From the NCBI RefSeq assembly GCF_000613845.1, contig NZ_BAJT01000002.1, positions 124,001 to 188,000 on the forward strand: a stretch of DNA of 64,000 nucleotides, read 5' to 3'. Both the position numbers and the translations under genes were made by a program. The DNA is from Asaia astilbis JCM 15831. Its GTDB lineage: Bacteria > Pseudomonadota > Alphaproteobacteria > Acetobacterales > Acetobacteraceae. Of this stretch, positions 17,600-28,097 are shown one piece after another (position 1 is the first letter of the stretch; each line of letters begins with the position of its first letter). Below the pieces are notes generated by a model, which saw only the letters and a program-made list of their open reading frames with translations, was not told the origin of the DNA and did not search any database.

Positions 17600-19161
17600 A
17601 TGACAACATCGTCTGAACACGCGCCGGTTATCATTATTGGAGCAGGACTTGGCGGGCTGGCCGCAGCCTGCACCCTCAGCGCAAGAGGGCACAAGGTCGT
17701 CGTTCTGGAAGCCAATGACTGGACGGGTGGCAAGGCCGCGGAACTGAGTCAGGATGGCTACCGCTTCGATATGGGGCCGACCATTCTGACGCTGCCTTCG
17801 GTCCTCAAACGCATCTTCGCCGAGGGAGGCCTCAGCCTCGATGAACGGCTCGATCTGCGTCGTCTTGACCCGCAATGGCGTTGCTTCTTCGATGAGGGAT
17901 CCCCTCTCGATCTCGTCGAAGACATTCCCCAGATGGCTGCCGAGCTTGAAAAGCGTCATCGTGGCGACGGTAAGGGTTATGAGGCACTTCTCGCGATGAG
18001 CGAGAAATTGCATGAGATCTCCCGACGCTTTGTGTTCTGGAAGTCCGTCGGTGGGCTTCGTGATACGATCAAGATCGGCGAGGCCATGGCGCCCGATACG
18101 ATGCGTGATGTCCTCGCACTGAGGATGCATTCCACTCTGGGCCGAGAGATCCGCAAACGCATCTCTAACCCGCAAGCCGCTCAGGTATTCGACCATTTCA
18201 CACAATATGTCGGGTCGAACCCGCTTCAAGCGCCGGCTGTCCTGACAGGAATCGCCCATATGCAGGTCGATGAGGGCATCTGGTACCCAATCGGTGGCAC
18301 GCGTGCAGTGCCGCAGGCATTACGCCGCATGGCCGAGGAAAACGGCGTCGTCTTCAAGACAAACAGCCGTGTCACGCGTCTTGTCCATGATTCAAAGCGG
18401 GTTCGTGGGGTGGTTACCGAGCAGGGCGACACCTTTGCCGCGTCAGCCGTCATCTCCAATATGGACTCTGTGCGAACCATGCGGGAACTGGTCGACGCCC
18501 AGATTGCGCCGCGTGCCGTGCGCAGTTTCAAACGGCAATGGAAACACCGCGAACCGGCATGCTCGGGCGTCGTTCTCTACCTCGGGCTCAATCGGGCCTA
18601 TAACCATCTGGCCCACCATAACTTCGTCTTCTCCCGTGACCCAGAAGAAGAGTTCGATGCCATCTATAAGCACGGTGAACCAGCCCCGGATCCGACCTGC
18701 TATCTGGCGGCACCATCGCGCACCGAGCCGCAGACAGCCCCCGATGGGGGCGAAGCGCTCTATGTGCTCGTCCATACGCCTTATCTGCGTCCGGGACAGA
18801 ACTGGACCGAGATGTTCCCCGGCTACCGTCAGGTAATTCTGGACAAGCTCAAGAAGGCGGGCGGGATGCCCGATATCGAAGAACGCATTGTGAGCGAACA
18901 TCATCTGACGCCAATGGACATCCATACCCGCTATGCGCCGCAGGCGGGTGCCATCTACGGTCTGGCAAGTCACGGTCGTCTTTCCGGCGGGTTCAAGCCT
19001 GCCAATCGCTCGGGGGAGCTCGCGGGGCTCTATCTGGCTGGCGGAAGCGCCCATCCCGGGCCCGGGATGCCGATGGCCTCATGTCTGGCTGGATTGCCGC
19101 AGATTGCCTGGACAGCGACCGCAAGGAGACTGCCCAGACCCTGCATGCTCGTGCCGTCTGA
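17600..19161 (+). CDS. crtP: Diaponeurosporene oxygenase CrtP-like, frameshifted at the C-terminus
   Basis: Second FAD-dependent carotenoid enzyme, 520 residues when corrected. The N-terminal VIIIGAGLGGLAAACTLSARG binds FAD. QWRCFFDEGSPLDL, FTQYVGSNPLQAPAVL and HLAHHNFVFSRD parallel S. aureus CrtP, which oxidises the terminal methyl group of diaponeurosporene to an aldehyde. As sequenced, the frame continues into an acyltransferase domain. At 19077-19078, however, one C seems lost: adding it restores GMPMALMSGWIAADCL, the normal end of this family, with a TGA at 19159-19161. The apparent fusion is therefore very probably an artefact. ATG 17600 follows AAAGGGA. Confidence 0.8.
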
Positions 19162-19924
19162 TCCCGCAAGGGCTTTCGGCAGATCGCCCTTCCTGACGCC
19201 TTGGGTCACGCGCGCCTTGAAGCATCGCGTCAAACGCAGCTTCGAGTGCGTCAGGTATTGTGGAAAGCTTCCGCAGATCGAAAGAGGACGCGGGATCCTC
19301 CTCTATGCCACCCATCCCTCCTGGTGGGACCCGGCCATCTTTGCGCTTCTTCAAGATCACTTCTTTACCGACCGGCCGGGCTTTGGCCCCATCGACGCGG
19401 CTGCGGTCAAGCGCTATCCCTTTCTGCAAAAGGCGGGTTTTCTCCCACTGGACGCCCGTTCTCATGGCTCGATACGTAGCTTCCTGACTGCTTCACAGCA
19501 GATTCTCCGTTCAGGAGGAACGTTCTGGATCACCGGTCAGGGCGAGTTTTCAGACACGCGCCTTCGCCCGATCCGGCTGCGACCCGGACTGGCCCATATT
19601 GCAGCCCGTTCACCCGGAACGGCCATCATTCCCGTCGCCCTCGATTACAGCTTTGGCTCGGAAAACCGTCCCATCGTCTCGGTCAAGTTTGGAGAGACGA
19701 TCTATCCGACAGGCCATAGCATTGCCGAGCTTAACCAGCATTTGAGCAAAGCTCTGGAATCGACTGCAGACGCACTCACGCGCCTCGTCGTCGCGCGGCA
19801 GGACACCGCTTTCACCATTTTGCTGAGAGGATCAGTCGGGATGGGCGGTCTTTACGGAAAAATCCAACATTTTTCGGCATTTTTAAAACGGCGGCCCTAT
19901 GATCCGAACCATGCTGATCGCTAG
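19145..19924 (+). CDS. PlsC-like acyltransferase of the carotenoid operon
   Basis: A 259-residue acyltransferase of the 1-acylglycerol-3-phosphate acyltransferase superfamily. The catalytic H-x4-D motif is HPSWWDP at about 56-62. The second motif, usually EGTRS, appears as GQGEFSDTR, and a third block is TAIIPVALDYSFG. In the operon it is the natural candidate to esterify the sugar of a glycosylated C30 carotenoid acid, the step done by the unrelated CrtO in Staphylococcus; this is inference. ATG 19145 overlaps the corrected crtP stop by 17 bases. The end overlaps the next gene by 26 bases. Without the crtP correction it reads as the C-terminal domain of a fusion. Confidence 0.7.
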   Translation: MLVPSDPARAFGRSPFLTPWVTRALKHRVKRSFECVRYCGKLPQIERGRGILLYATHPSWWDPAIFALLQDHFFTDRPGFGPIDAAAVKRYPFLQKAGFLPLDARSHGSIRSFLTASQQILRSGGTFWITGQGEFSDTRLRPIRLRPGLAHIAARSPGTAIIPVALDYSFGSENRPIVSVKFGETIYPTGHSIAELNQHLSKALESTADALTRLVVARQDTAFTILLRGSVGMGGLYGKIQHFSAFLKRRPYDPNHADR

Positions 19925-21018
19925 CCCTCTCCTTCGGAAGAGCGGTGAGACAGTCATTGCAGGGCTCGCCTTGCTGCCTCTCGTCATGACGCGCTCAACC
20001 TCCGCGCGCTTGGCCGCGCACCGGCAGAGGCTCCTGGTGACGTTGAAGGAATCTCTGTTCTTATCCCTGCGCGAAATGAAGGTGCGCAGATCGACGACGC
20101 CCTTGAGTCCATTCTGGCGAACCGTGACTGGGTTCGGGAAATTCTCGTCCTTGACGACCGCTCGACAGACGATACCCGGGCACGGGTAGAGGCGTTTCAT
20201 GACCCGCGCATTCGGCTTCTCGCAGGGGGAGAGCTCCCTTCGGCTGGGGCGGGAAGAACTATGCCTGTGCGCAACTTGCTGGGGCAGCAAGCCAGCGTTG
20301 GATGCTCTTTATCGATGCTGATGTCCGTCTTGCACCGGATGCGCTCTCCCGCCTCATGGCACATATTCGCAGAACCGAGTTCCCCTCTTTTGTCAGCGGT
20401 GTGCCAAGACAGGTGATGAACACCCCGATGGAGTGGCTGCTTCTGCCGTTCATCAACGCTCTGCTGTTTGGCTATCTTCCTGCGTCGCTCGACAAGGGAC
20501 GAAAGCCAAAGATGGCAGCAGCATGTGGGCAGCTCATCCTGATCGAGTCAGACGCCTATCGCAAGATCGGGGGGCACGGCGCCATCAAGGCCCGTCTTCA
20601 CGATGGCCTGGCGCTGGCTCGTCGGATGAGAGATGGCGGGTATCGCACAAATCTTGTTGATGCGACCGATCTGGCATCCTGCCGCATGTACCGAAACGGT
20701 AGCGAAGTCTATGCCGGACTGATGAAAAACGCCACGGAAGGCCTGGCTGGTCCGGTTGCGCTCCCGGTGTGGACCCTTCTGCTCGGAGGTGGGCATATTC
20801 TGCCTTTCCTCATGCGCTCGTCTCCGGTCATCTGGCTTGCACGTTCTGCAAGCCTTCTTTTCCGGTTGCTCGTTGCGCTAAGGTGTAAACAAGGCTTTCG
20901 TACCGTGCTCGCAAGCCCTTTTGGGACGTTTATTCTTCTCTGGATCCAGTGTCACGCACGCCTGCGTCACCTCGCCGGGCGCCCCGTTTCGTGGAAAGGA
21001 CGTTATTATGACACTTGA
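19899..21018 (+). CDS. CrtQ-like family 2 glycosyltransferase, frameshifted twice
   Basis: Three frames must be joined. Adding a G at about 19990 leads from VIAGLALLPLVMT into LNLRALGRAP and the GT2 start SVLIPARNEG. Adding a G at 20242-20243 leads from GELPSG into WGGKNYACAQ. The corrected protein has 373 residues. GT-A features are VLDDRSTDDT, the DxD in FIDADVRL, GGHGAIKARLHDGLALARR, and C-terminal hydrophobic segments. This resembles CrtQ of S. aureus and similar enzymes in other C30 carotenoid clusters, which glycosylate the carotenoid acid at the membrane. Both indels are in short G or GC runs, so sequence error is likely. ATG 19899 overlaps the acyltransferase; ATG 19911 is an alternative. 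Confidence 0.72.
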
Positions 21019-21451
21019 CTTGCATCACCTCAGGCATGTGCTCGCTGGCACCGTTTTTTCTCTTGTAGTCCTGCCGGGCGTCGCGTTGGCCGGTCCGGTC
21101 ACAGCAACCATCGAAAACATCCCTGACGACCAGGGGACAATTAGGGTCGCTGTCTGCACCGAAGACGAGTTCCTGAAGCCAACCTGCCACTATAACAGTG
21201 AGGTGAAGGCCAGCTCTCCCAAGGTCAGCATCAGCTTCACTGACATCCCTGCAGGAACCTACGCGGTTCAGGCCTATCAGGATCGCAACGGCAATGCGAA
21301 GCTGGATCGCTCCTTCCTCGGGATTCCCAAAGAGCCGATCGGCTTCTCCAGAAACCCGGCGCTCCATTATGGACCGCCCAGCTTCGAGGACTGCGCTGTC
21401 GAACTCAGAGAGGCAGGCGGCGCCCTCAATGTGACGCTCCGCACTCGCTGA
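21008..21451 (+). CDS. DUF2141 secreted protein at the end of the carotenoid operon
   Basis: A 147-residue protein with a signal peptide (hydrophobic about residues 10-30, ending in ALA-GPV) and a beta-sandwich-like DUF2141 domain. Typical segments are GTIRVAVCTEDEFL, DIPAGTYAVQAYQDRNGNAKLD, FLGIPKEPIGFSRN and FEDCAVEL. DUF2141 proteins are extracytoplasmic and of unknown function. ATG 21008 overlaps the glycosyltransferase stop by 11 bases, so it is translationally coupled to the pigment genes, implying a role in handling or placing the carotenoid. That role is inference only. The four cysteines may form disulfides. Confidence 0.75.
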   Translation: MTLDLHHLRHVLAGTVFSLVVLPGVALAGPVTATIENIPDDQGTIRVAVCTEDEFLKPTCHYNSEVKASSPKVSISFTDIPAGTYAVQAYQDRNGNAKLDRSFLGIPKEPIGFSRNPALHYGPPSFEDCAVELREAGGALNVTLRTR

Positions 21452-21487
21452 GCCGAGCACGCCGACCCTGCGGTCGTCAGGAGCGTC

Positions 21488-21520
21488 TGGCCTGAATGGA
21501 GAAGATCTCCAGCCAGGCCA
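21488..21520. terminator. Bidirectional hairpin between the carotenoid operon and a TonB receptor
   Basis: TGGCCTG-AA-TGGAGA (21488-21502) pairs with TCTCCA-GC-CAGGCCA (21506-21520), leaving an AGA loop and one internal loop. It lies between two convergent genes. There is no T-run on either side, so it may act with Rho or protect 3' ends. Confidence 0.5.
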
Positions 21521-21529
21521 TGCTAAAGG

Positions 21530-24456
21530 TCAGAACGAGCGATTGACCTGCATGAAGACGTAACGTCCGATCATCGCGCCTGAATAGATTGCGTTGGCGG
21601 TATTCGTCGCTGTGTCGAGAACAAATGGCGGGTTTTTATCGAGGATGTTGTTCACACCCGCTTCGAAGTTCCACTTGTTCCAGCGGTAGTTCACTGTCAC
21701 GTCATGCGTGAAGATGCCCGGTGTCCGCCATTGTCCCGCAGTAGCTGGTGTCAGATCCACCGACATGTCATTCCAGACCATACCGCCTGTGTAATGCAGC
21801 ATGTAGGTGAAGGTGAAGGCATTATGCTGCCACGACGCGGTGGTGTAGTTGGTCACGCGCGGGATACCATTGGGCATACCCACCGCTGAAGACCCCTGGA
21901 AAAACAGCGCCCGGCATAGTTATACCATGATCCACCCGGCTCGTTCTGCTGCAGATAAGAGACGATCTGCTGAAGATTGTTCGACAGGGTCAGCGTATTT
22001 TCGCGATTGATGCGGAAGCGATAATCGAGATCGAAATCGATGCCCGAGGTCTTCAGGCCGCCCAGATTGTCGTAAAGCGTGCTGACATAATTGATCTGCT
22101 GGTTCGAAGACCGCACGATGTCCGAGCAATATTGCTGCGAAGAACCTGAATAGCAGGAGTCCAGAACATACTGCGCGGAGACCGCGTTGATCGCGTTCTT
22201 GATCGTGTAATGCCAGTATTCCACCGAAGCAGAGAGGTTCGGAATCCAGCGTGGCGTAATGACGGTGCCAACCGTATAGGTGCGACCCGTTTCCGGACGC
22301 AGGTTCTGGTTACCACCACTGATGGAGGGCACCTGACCCGAATTGGCAACTTCGAATGTCGCAGGGTTGATCCCCTGTCTCATGCATGTCGCCACCACTG
22401 TCGGGTTGCTGGCACCCGCGCAAGGATCATTGGCCGCCGCATAGCCAAGCGATTGACCCTGATAGAGCTCGTAAACATTAGGCTGACGATAGGACGTGCC
22501 AAGTGTCGCGCGGAACCGGATGTCGCGGATCGGAGCCCAGTTGATGCCGACTTTCCAATTCTGTGTGTTGCCGAAGGTGTTGTAATGCGACCAGCGACCC
22601 TGCGCGTCGACCGTCAGATCCTTCGCCAGAAACGCGTCGCGTAGCAAAGGCAGCTTGGCCTCGCCATAGATCTCAGTCGCGTTAAACCCGCCCCCCGTAT
22701 AAGATTGGGTGTTACCAGTCGTATCGCCATTAACTGCCAATGGATCGGGCGCATAGCTGAGCTGCTCGCTACGACGTTCAAGCCCGAAAGCCAGCCCCAG
22801 AGCGCCACCGTGCTGATACGGCATCTTGACGACCTTGTCGTTGTTCACACGGAAGTTGAAATCGCGGATCATATATTGTGAATGATCGTGCTGATTGAAC
22901 TTTGCGTAAGAAGCTCCCTGCTGCGACATCGGCGCAAAAGGGTTCTGCAGCGTGCATCCCGATGAGGCCTTACACACGCTCGGGTCGTAGACGACGGCGC
23001 TGCTGGCGTCGGTCGGATCGACCTGACGAATACCGTATTCTTCCTGAATATGGCGGTAATTACCCATATTATTGGTATCGTAACGCGCTTGGCTCACGCC
23101 GTAACCCATTGACGCATCGTAGTACCAGTTATGCGTGATCAGGCCGTTCATCCCGCCTGTGATCTGCAAATTATCAGTCGCGTATTCCTGTCGACGATCG
23201 CCCAGATCGGTATAACGCTTCTGGACGATGGCATCGACACCGAACGGATTATAGGGTGCCCCAGCAGGCAAAGTCAGCGGGTTGGAGAGCTGTGACGGAT
23301 AGATCGAGCCGGCAACGGGCGACGGAGCCAGTGAAGCTGCGGCTGTCTTATGCGCGTAGCGCACATTCGCATAGATATTGAAGTGCTCGCTGAACTTGTA
23401 ATGGGCATCGCCGGACAGAACCGAGTTCTGGACGTAATTGGTGAGGCTCTGGTTATTACCGTAATTATAGCGATTGGCCGCTGTGTATTTCGAGAAGCTC
23501 GACCCGTCTCCATTCGAAATCAGACCGGCGCCGGGACCGCTGAGCACGCGCGTATTTGCCGTGTATCCCGAACCATAGATCGGGGCGACGCCAGGGTCGT
23601 TCGAGGCCTGAACGAGACGCGACCAATCGCGGTCTCGCTGCATGACCGGGCCCTGCGTCAGATACTGACCAGACAAGGTGATGTTTCCCTTGTCGTGATC
23701 GAAATTCCAGCCTTTATAAGCGGAGATGAGCCCGGTGCGTGAGTCACCCTGATCTGTAATACCACCACGAATGGTCATGCCGCCTGTTGTCAGGTCATGA
23801 CGCAGCTTGATGTTCACCACACCCGAGACGGCATCGGCGCCATAGAGCTCTGAACCGCCATCCTTAAGGATTTCGACACTCGCGATCTGCTCGATGGGGA
23901 TCGTGTTCAGATCGACGCAGGCGGCGCCGGGATCCTGTGCGACACGCTTGCCGTCGACCAGGACAAGAACACGTTTCGAGCTCAGGTTACGGATATCCGT
24001 GCACGAAACTCCACTGAATCCATTGGTCTGGGTGTTGGACGCGCCCGCACTGCCAATGGAGGGAAGACGCTGAAGATAGTCACCGAGCGTCGTGGCTGAA
24101 GTCTGCTGAATCTGCTTCGCAGTGATGATCTGTACCGGATTGGCATTCTGGTTGTTCGAGCTGCGAAGCATGGAACCCGTCACAACGATGTTCTCGCTCC
24201 CGCCCTCGCTCACCCGGCTTGAAAGAGTCCGTGCGCGTGCCGATGGTTTGGCAGCCGGCACCGCAGTGGGAATAGCGGCGCGACTGCCATCATTGACGAG
24301 GACCTTTGTCTGTTTCGCTGAGCCCTTGGACGCATGAGTGCCAGGAAGTGTGTGAGATTGGGTTTGCGTCGCAGCCATCGCGGCAGGAAGACCGCACCAG
24401 GACGACGTCAGAACGGTTGCCCCGAGAATTCTTGCGAGGATCGAATGACACTTCAT
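21530..24456 (-). CDS. TonB-dependent receptor, frameshifted near the C-terminus
   Basis: An outer-membrane active transporter of about 975 residues after correction. It has a signal peptide (MKCHSILARILGATVLTSS, ending GLPAAMA), a long Ala/Lys-rich linker, the plug domain starting ENIVVTGS at about 88, with VEILKDGGSELYGADAVSGV, and a 22-strand barrel. At about 21911 one G is missing (in minus-strand GGGCGC), where YAGALFFQG should continue into VGMPNGIPRV. The last residues VFMQVNRSF end in the expected phenylalanine. It resembles the Oar-like/sphingomonad receptor class; the ligand is unknown. ATG 24456 is chosen over an upstream start because the signal peptide begins there. It is a lone gene. 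Confidence 0.85.
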
Positions 24457-25002
24457 GTAAAAAGCTATCCATTCTTTATCAGTTATCAGATGCCAATGTT
24501 CTTCCGTCGCAGAAACAATACCGGTTAAGCAATGGCATTCGGTTACAAGAACGCCAGTTTCGTCACAAGACACCGATACAGTTGCATAAAAGCAACAATT
24601 ACTAATATAGGTAAACGATCTTCGGTGCCAAGAAGAAACAAGAGAAACGAAACATAAGCACAGTCACTCTGGATCACCCGAAGATTAATCTGACGGTCGC
24701 GTGAGTTTCTTACTGCACTTGATATTCCACCCTCTCTAATATTTAATCGACATCACTTAATTGAGAACAGTATGAGTGTATTCTCATCATCCCTGAATTC
24801 AGGATGATCAGTGGCGAAGGATGTGCAGCGATATGACGAGGACTTGCGTCGACCCCCTTCCCTCGCCCGATCAAAATGCCGCAACTTCAGCAGCCTTAAA
24901 GCTCACACTCTTCGGAAATCTGTTGAACCTTCGAATATTTCATGGAACGATATTTTGACGTAACAAATGACACGGAAATAGCATTCGCTAGAGGGAGCCA
25001 TT
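24457..25002. other. 546-base region without a gene upstream of the TonB receptor and the Imm gene
   Basis: It separates the divergent TonB receptor and the superinfection-immunity gene and should hold both promoters. Base composition is AT-rich between about 24580 and 24800. I found no open frame with coding character, no RNA gene and no clear operator in it. Confidence 0.35.
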
Positions 25003-25299
25003 ATGAGCGAAAAAACAGTTATCCTGATCGCGTCTCTGATCGTCGCTTACTTTATTCCGACGATCATCGCGGTCGTGATGCGTCGGAGTTATTATCGGAG
25101 ATTGTTTTTCGTCAACCTGGCCTCTGGCTTCACGTTCTCAGGATGGCTCGGAACGCTGACATGGGCTGTATCGAATAACCCCGAGCCGCTGACGAAGAAA
25201 AACAGTCCGAAGTCGAGATATGCTTATATTTTCCTGATCGGAGTTTTTATTCTTGAGGCCGGGATCGCTGCCTATGTCAGCAGCAGAAAGCATTTTTGA
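25003..25299 (+). CDS. Superinfection immunity protein (Imm_superinfect family)
   Basis: A 98-residue membrane protein with two or three hydrophobic helices (about 5-25, 37-57 and 75-92). The core YFIPTIIAVVMRRSY followed by NLASGFTFSGWLGTLTWA matches the Imm_superinfect family: PTIIA in the first helix, then N-x5-G-W-T-x-x-G-W. The phage T4 Imm protein of this family sits at the inner membrane and blocks DNA entry by related phages, but most chromosomal members have no tested role. GAGGGAG lies 7 bases before ATG 25003. No phage genes are nearby, so it is an orphan. Family assignment is fairly sure; an anti-phage role is not. Confidence 0.75.
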   Translation: MSEKTVILIASLIVAYFIPTIIAVVMRRSYYRRLFFVNLASGFTFSGWLGTLTWAVSNNPEPLTKKNSPKSRYAYIFLIGVFILEAGIAAYVSSRKHF

Positions 25300-25333
25300 G
25301 CCCGACCTCGAAGGGCCTGCTGGCCAACCCGCC

Positions 25334-27714
25334 TTAATCCTCGCTGGGGGGAGTGTATGGTGCTTCAGACGACTGCCAACGATTGAGCAGTAGGGAATTA
25401 CTGACAACCGACACCGAGCTCAGCGCCATGGCACCCCCCGCTATCGCCGGGCTCAGATAGCCACAGGCCGCCAGCGGAATTGCTGCAAGATTATAACCGA
25501 AGGCAAAGCGAGATTCTGCCTGATCTTGCGGACTGTGGCCTTCGACAACGACAGCGCGTCCGGAATGGCCCGCAGATCCGAGCGCATCAGAACGAGATCG
25601 GCAGTCTCCATCGCCGCGGCCGAGCCCGAGCCAATCGCAATGCTGATATCGGCTGCGGCCAACGCCGGTGCGTCATTGATGCCATCACCCGTCATACCGA
25701 CAACTTGCCCGGGCCGACGCAACCCCTCGATCGCATCGACTTTCCCCTCAGGTTTGAGGGCCGCGAATACCTGATCGATACCGATCTCCCGGGCAATCGC
25801 CTCCCCCATCACGGGAGTATCGCCTGTCAGCATGACGGACCGAATGCCCTGCCTATGAAGCACATCAATGACCCGAAGGGCCTCGGGACGAATCTGGTCC
25901 GAGAGGCCAATCGCCCCCAGATAATCGTCATCCCGCGCCAGACAGGCAATTGTCTCCGGCCCTTCCGAGGACAGAAGCTGAGTCGTATCGACGCCCGAGT
26001 TAGTCAAAAACGCCGGTGTTCCAACCAGATAGCGGCGCCCGTCGCTCCACGCCTCAAGGCCACCACCGGGGATCGCGCGAAAGCGCTCCATCTTCGCCGA
26101 AGGGTCAATTCCTCTCTCCTGCGCCTCACGACAGATCGCCTTTCCGAGAGGGTGCTCCGAGTTCAGTTCGAGAGCTGCGGCAAGGGCCAGGAGCTCATCA
26201 CAGCTGACTCCGTTAGCCGGATGAAGCGAGTGCACCCGAGGAGCCCCCATCGTGAGAGTCCCGGTCTTGTCGAAAGCCAACACATTCAGTCGATGTACCC
26301 GCTCGAGCGCCTCGGCATTGCGAAAGAGAATACCCGCAGACGCGGCTTTCCCTGTCCCGACCATCAGGGCAGTCGGCGTGGCCAGACCGAGGGAACAGGG
26401 ACACGCAATCACAAGAACGGAAATCGCTGAGACAAGGCTCCAGCTTGCATTGCCGGTGATAGCCCATCCGATCAAAAACGTAAGGACCGCGATGATGATA
26501 ATCGTCGGCACAAAAACTGCCGAGACGCGATCTGCCATTCTTTGGATCGGCGCTTTCGACCCTTGCGCTTTTGAGACAAGCGCCACAATCCGGGCCAGAG
26601 CGGTTTCGCTGCCGAGCGACGTGGCTCGTGCCCGCACTGCGCCCGTCGTATTGAGCGTCCCGGCATAGATGATGTCACCCTGACGGCGCAGGACCGGGTT
26701 GGCTTCACCGGTCAGCATCGACTCATTGATCTCTGTCTCGCCGTCGATCACCTCACCATCGACCGGCACTGCCTCTCCCGGACGAACGAGAAATACATCG
26801 CCCTTACGTAAAGACGACACGGGACAGGTGACGATTGCCTCCCCCTCAACCCGATTGGCGGTCTCAGGCTTCAGATTGAGCAGAGCCTCAAGCCCCGCCG
26901 CAGCATGGTGACGCGCCCTCGCCTCAAGCAGACGCCCAAGCGAGACCAGGAGGATGACAAAAGCACTCGCCTCGAAATAGACAGGCAGATCAAGATCAAG
27001 GAGTGTGACGATCAGACTGAAGGCATAGGCGATGGTCGTGCCGAGACAGACGAGCACATTCATGTTCGCCGCGCCGGTCCTCAAAGCGTGCCACGCACTC
27101 CGGTAAAAATGACGCGCTGAATAGACCTGCACGACCGATGCACAGAGACACTGGATCCATATCGGGACAACGCCATGCTGACCGAAGGCCATGCCGCTCA
27201 TCTCGACGATAAACGGCAGGCAGAACACAGCGGTCAGCCAGAGATCGACCCAGGCACGGTTTTGCTCGGAAGCAGGATTTGAACCGGGAACTTCGTCGCG
27301 CGCGGGTGCCGCGGAAAATCCGGCTTTCTCGATTACCGCAACGAGTTTTTCTTCCGTCGCGGCGCCGGAAATATACCGAATTTGCGCCCGCTCGGTCGCA
27401 AGATTGACTGAGGCCGCTACTCCTGGGAGCCGGTTCAGCACCTTCTCGACCCTGGCCGAGCAGGCAGCGCAGCTCATTCCGGTAATCTGAAGCGTCGTGT
27501 CCACATGCACGAGCCCAAAACCGGTTTTCTCGATTACTTTCTCGATCGCCGCCAGATCGGGAGCTTCGGCCTTGCGCGCGATCACCGCGCGGGACGAGGC
27601 AAAATTAACCGACGCCTCGATCCCGGTTTGTCGGTTGAGCACTTTCTCCAGACGTGAGGCGCAGGCAGCGCAGCTCATCCCTGTGACTTCAAGATCGAGA
27701 CTTTGAACGGTCAT
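25334..27714 (-). CDS. copA: Copper-exporting P1B-type ATPase CopA, frameshifted near the C-terminus
   Basis: An inner-membrane Cu(I) efflux pump. There are two N-terminal heavy-metal domains, each with GMSCAAC (cysteines at 15/18 and about 80/83), eight membrane helices, the ion-site CPC in [11 protein letters not shown], the TGE motif in SMLTGEAN, the phosphorylation site DKTGTLT, the HP motif in SEHPLG, and [10 protein letters not shown]. As sequenced, the frame goes astray after KIRQNLA. Adding one A to AAA at 25505-25507 restores [16 protein letters not shown], the last helix, and a stop at 25334; corrected length is 793 residues. copZ lies 59 bases upstream on the same strand. Confidence 0.95.
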
Positions 27715-27773
27715 TCACAACACTCCCCGCGCTCGCCGACACATGATCTTGCGCCTGCCCCCGTCAGTCCGAC

Positions 27774-27989
27774 TCAGTCCCGGACGACGTCAAACCCCGT
27801 CTCTTCAATCACTGTCTCGATCGTGGCTCTTGGCAGCGGACGCTCCCCCAGCGTAACCGTCACAGCGCCCGTCTCATGGCTCGCCGTCACGGCCTGAATG
27901 CCCGGAATTTCGGAGAGTGCTTTCTCCAGCTTGCCTGAACATCCGCCGCAGGACATGCCGTCGACCTGAAAATGGAGTAGTCCGCTCAT
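27774..27989 (-). CDS. copZ: Copper chaperone CopZ
   Basis: A 71-residue single heavy-metal-associated domain with the Cu(I)-binding motif GMSCGGC at residues 11-17 and the betaalphabetabetaalphabeta fold layout (FQVDGM; AVTASHETGAVTVTLG; VIEETGFDVV). It delivers cytosolic Cu(I) to CopA, encoded directly downstream. The start ATG at 27989 is preceded by GAGGTATTTG. The gene is divergent from a small Cys/His-rich secreted protein gene with a 108-base shared regulatory region. Confidence 0.92.
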   Translation of the reverse strand: MSGLLHFQVDGMSCGGCSGKLEKALSEIPGIQAVTASHETGAVTVTLGERPLPRATIETVIEETGFDVVRD

Positions 27990-28010
27990 CTCAAATACCT
28001 CTTCACTGCG

Positions 28011-28035
28011 TTGACGCCCTGAAGTTAGGGATCAA
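28011..28035. promoter_or_regulatory. Imperfect dyad in the copZ / copper oxidase divergent promoter region
   Basis: TTGACGCCCT (28011-28020) and AGGGATCAA (28027-28035) form an imperfect inverted repeat. On the minus strand it overlaps a possible copZ promoter with TTGATT and TAACTT separated by 17 bases. MerR-family copper sensors (CueR) bind dyads in such spacers, but this one does not match the known CueR consensus well. Confidence 0.3.
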
Positions 28036-28097
28036 AGCTGTTGCAATCAACTCGCAGCTCTGAGAGATTTAAGGCCTGACCGCAAATCAAGGATCCC

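Noticed and set aside
17600-19924. A 774-residue CrtP-acyltransferase fusion protein
   Set aside because: A one-base correction restores the conserved CrtP C-terminus and a stop overlapping a good acyltransferase start.
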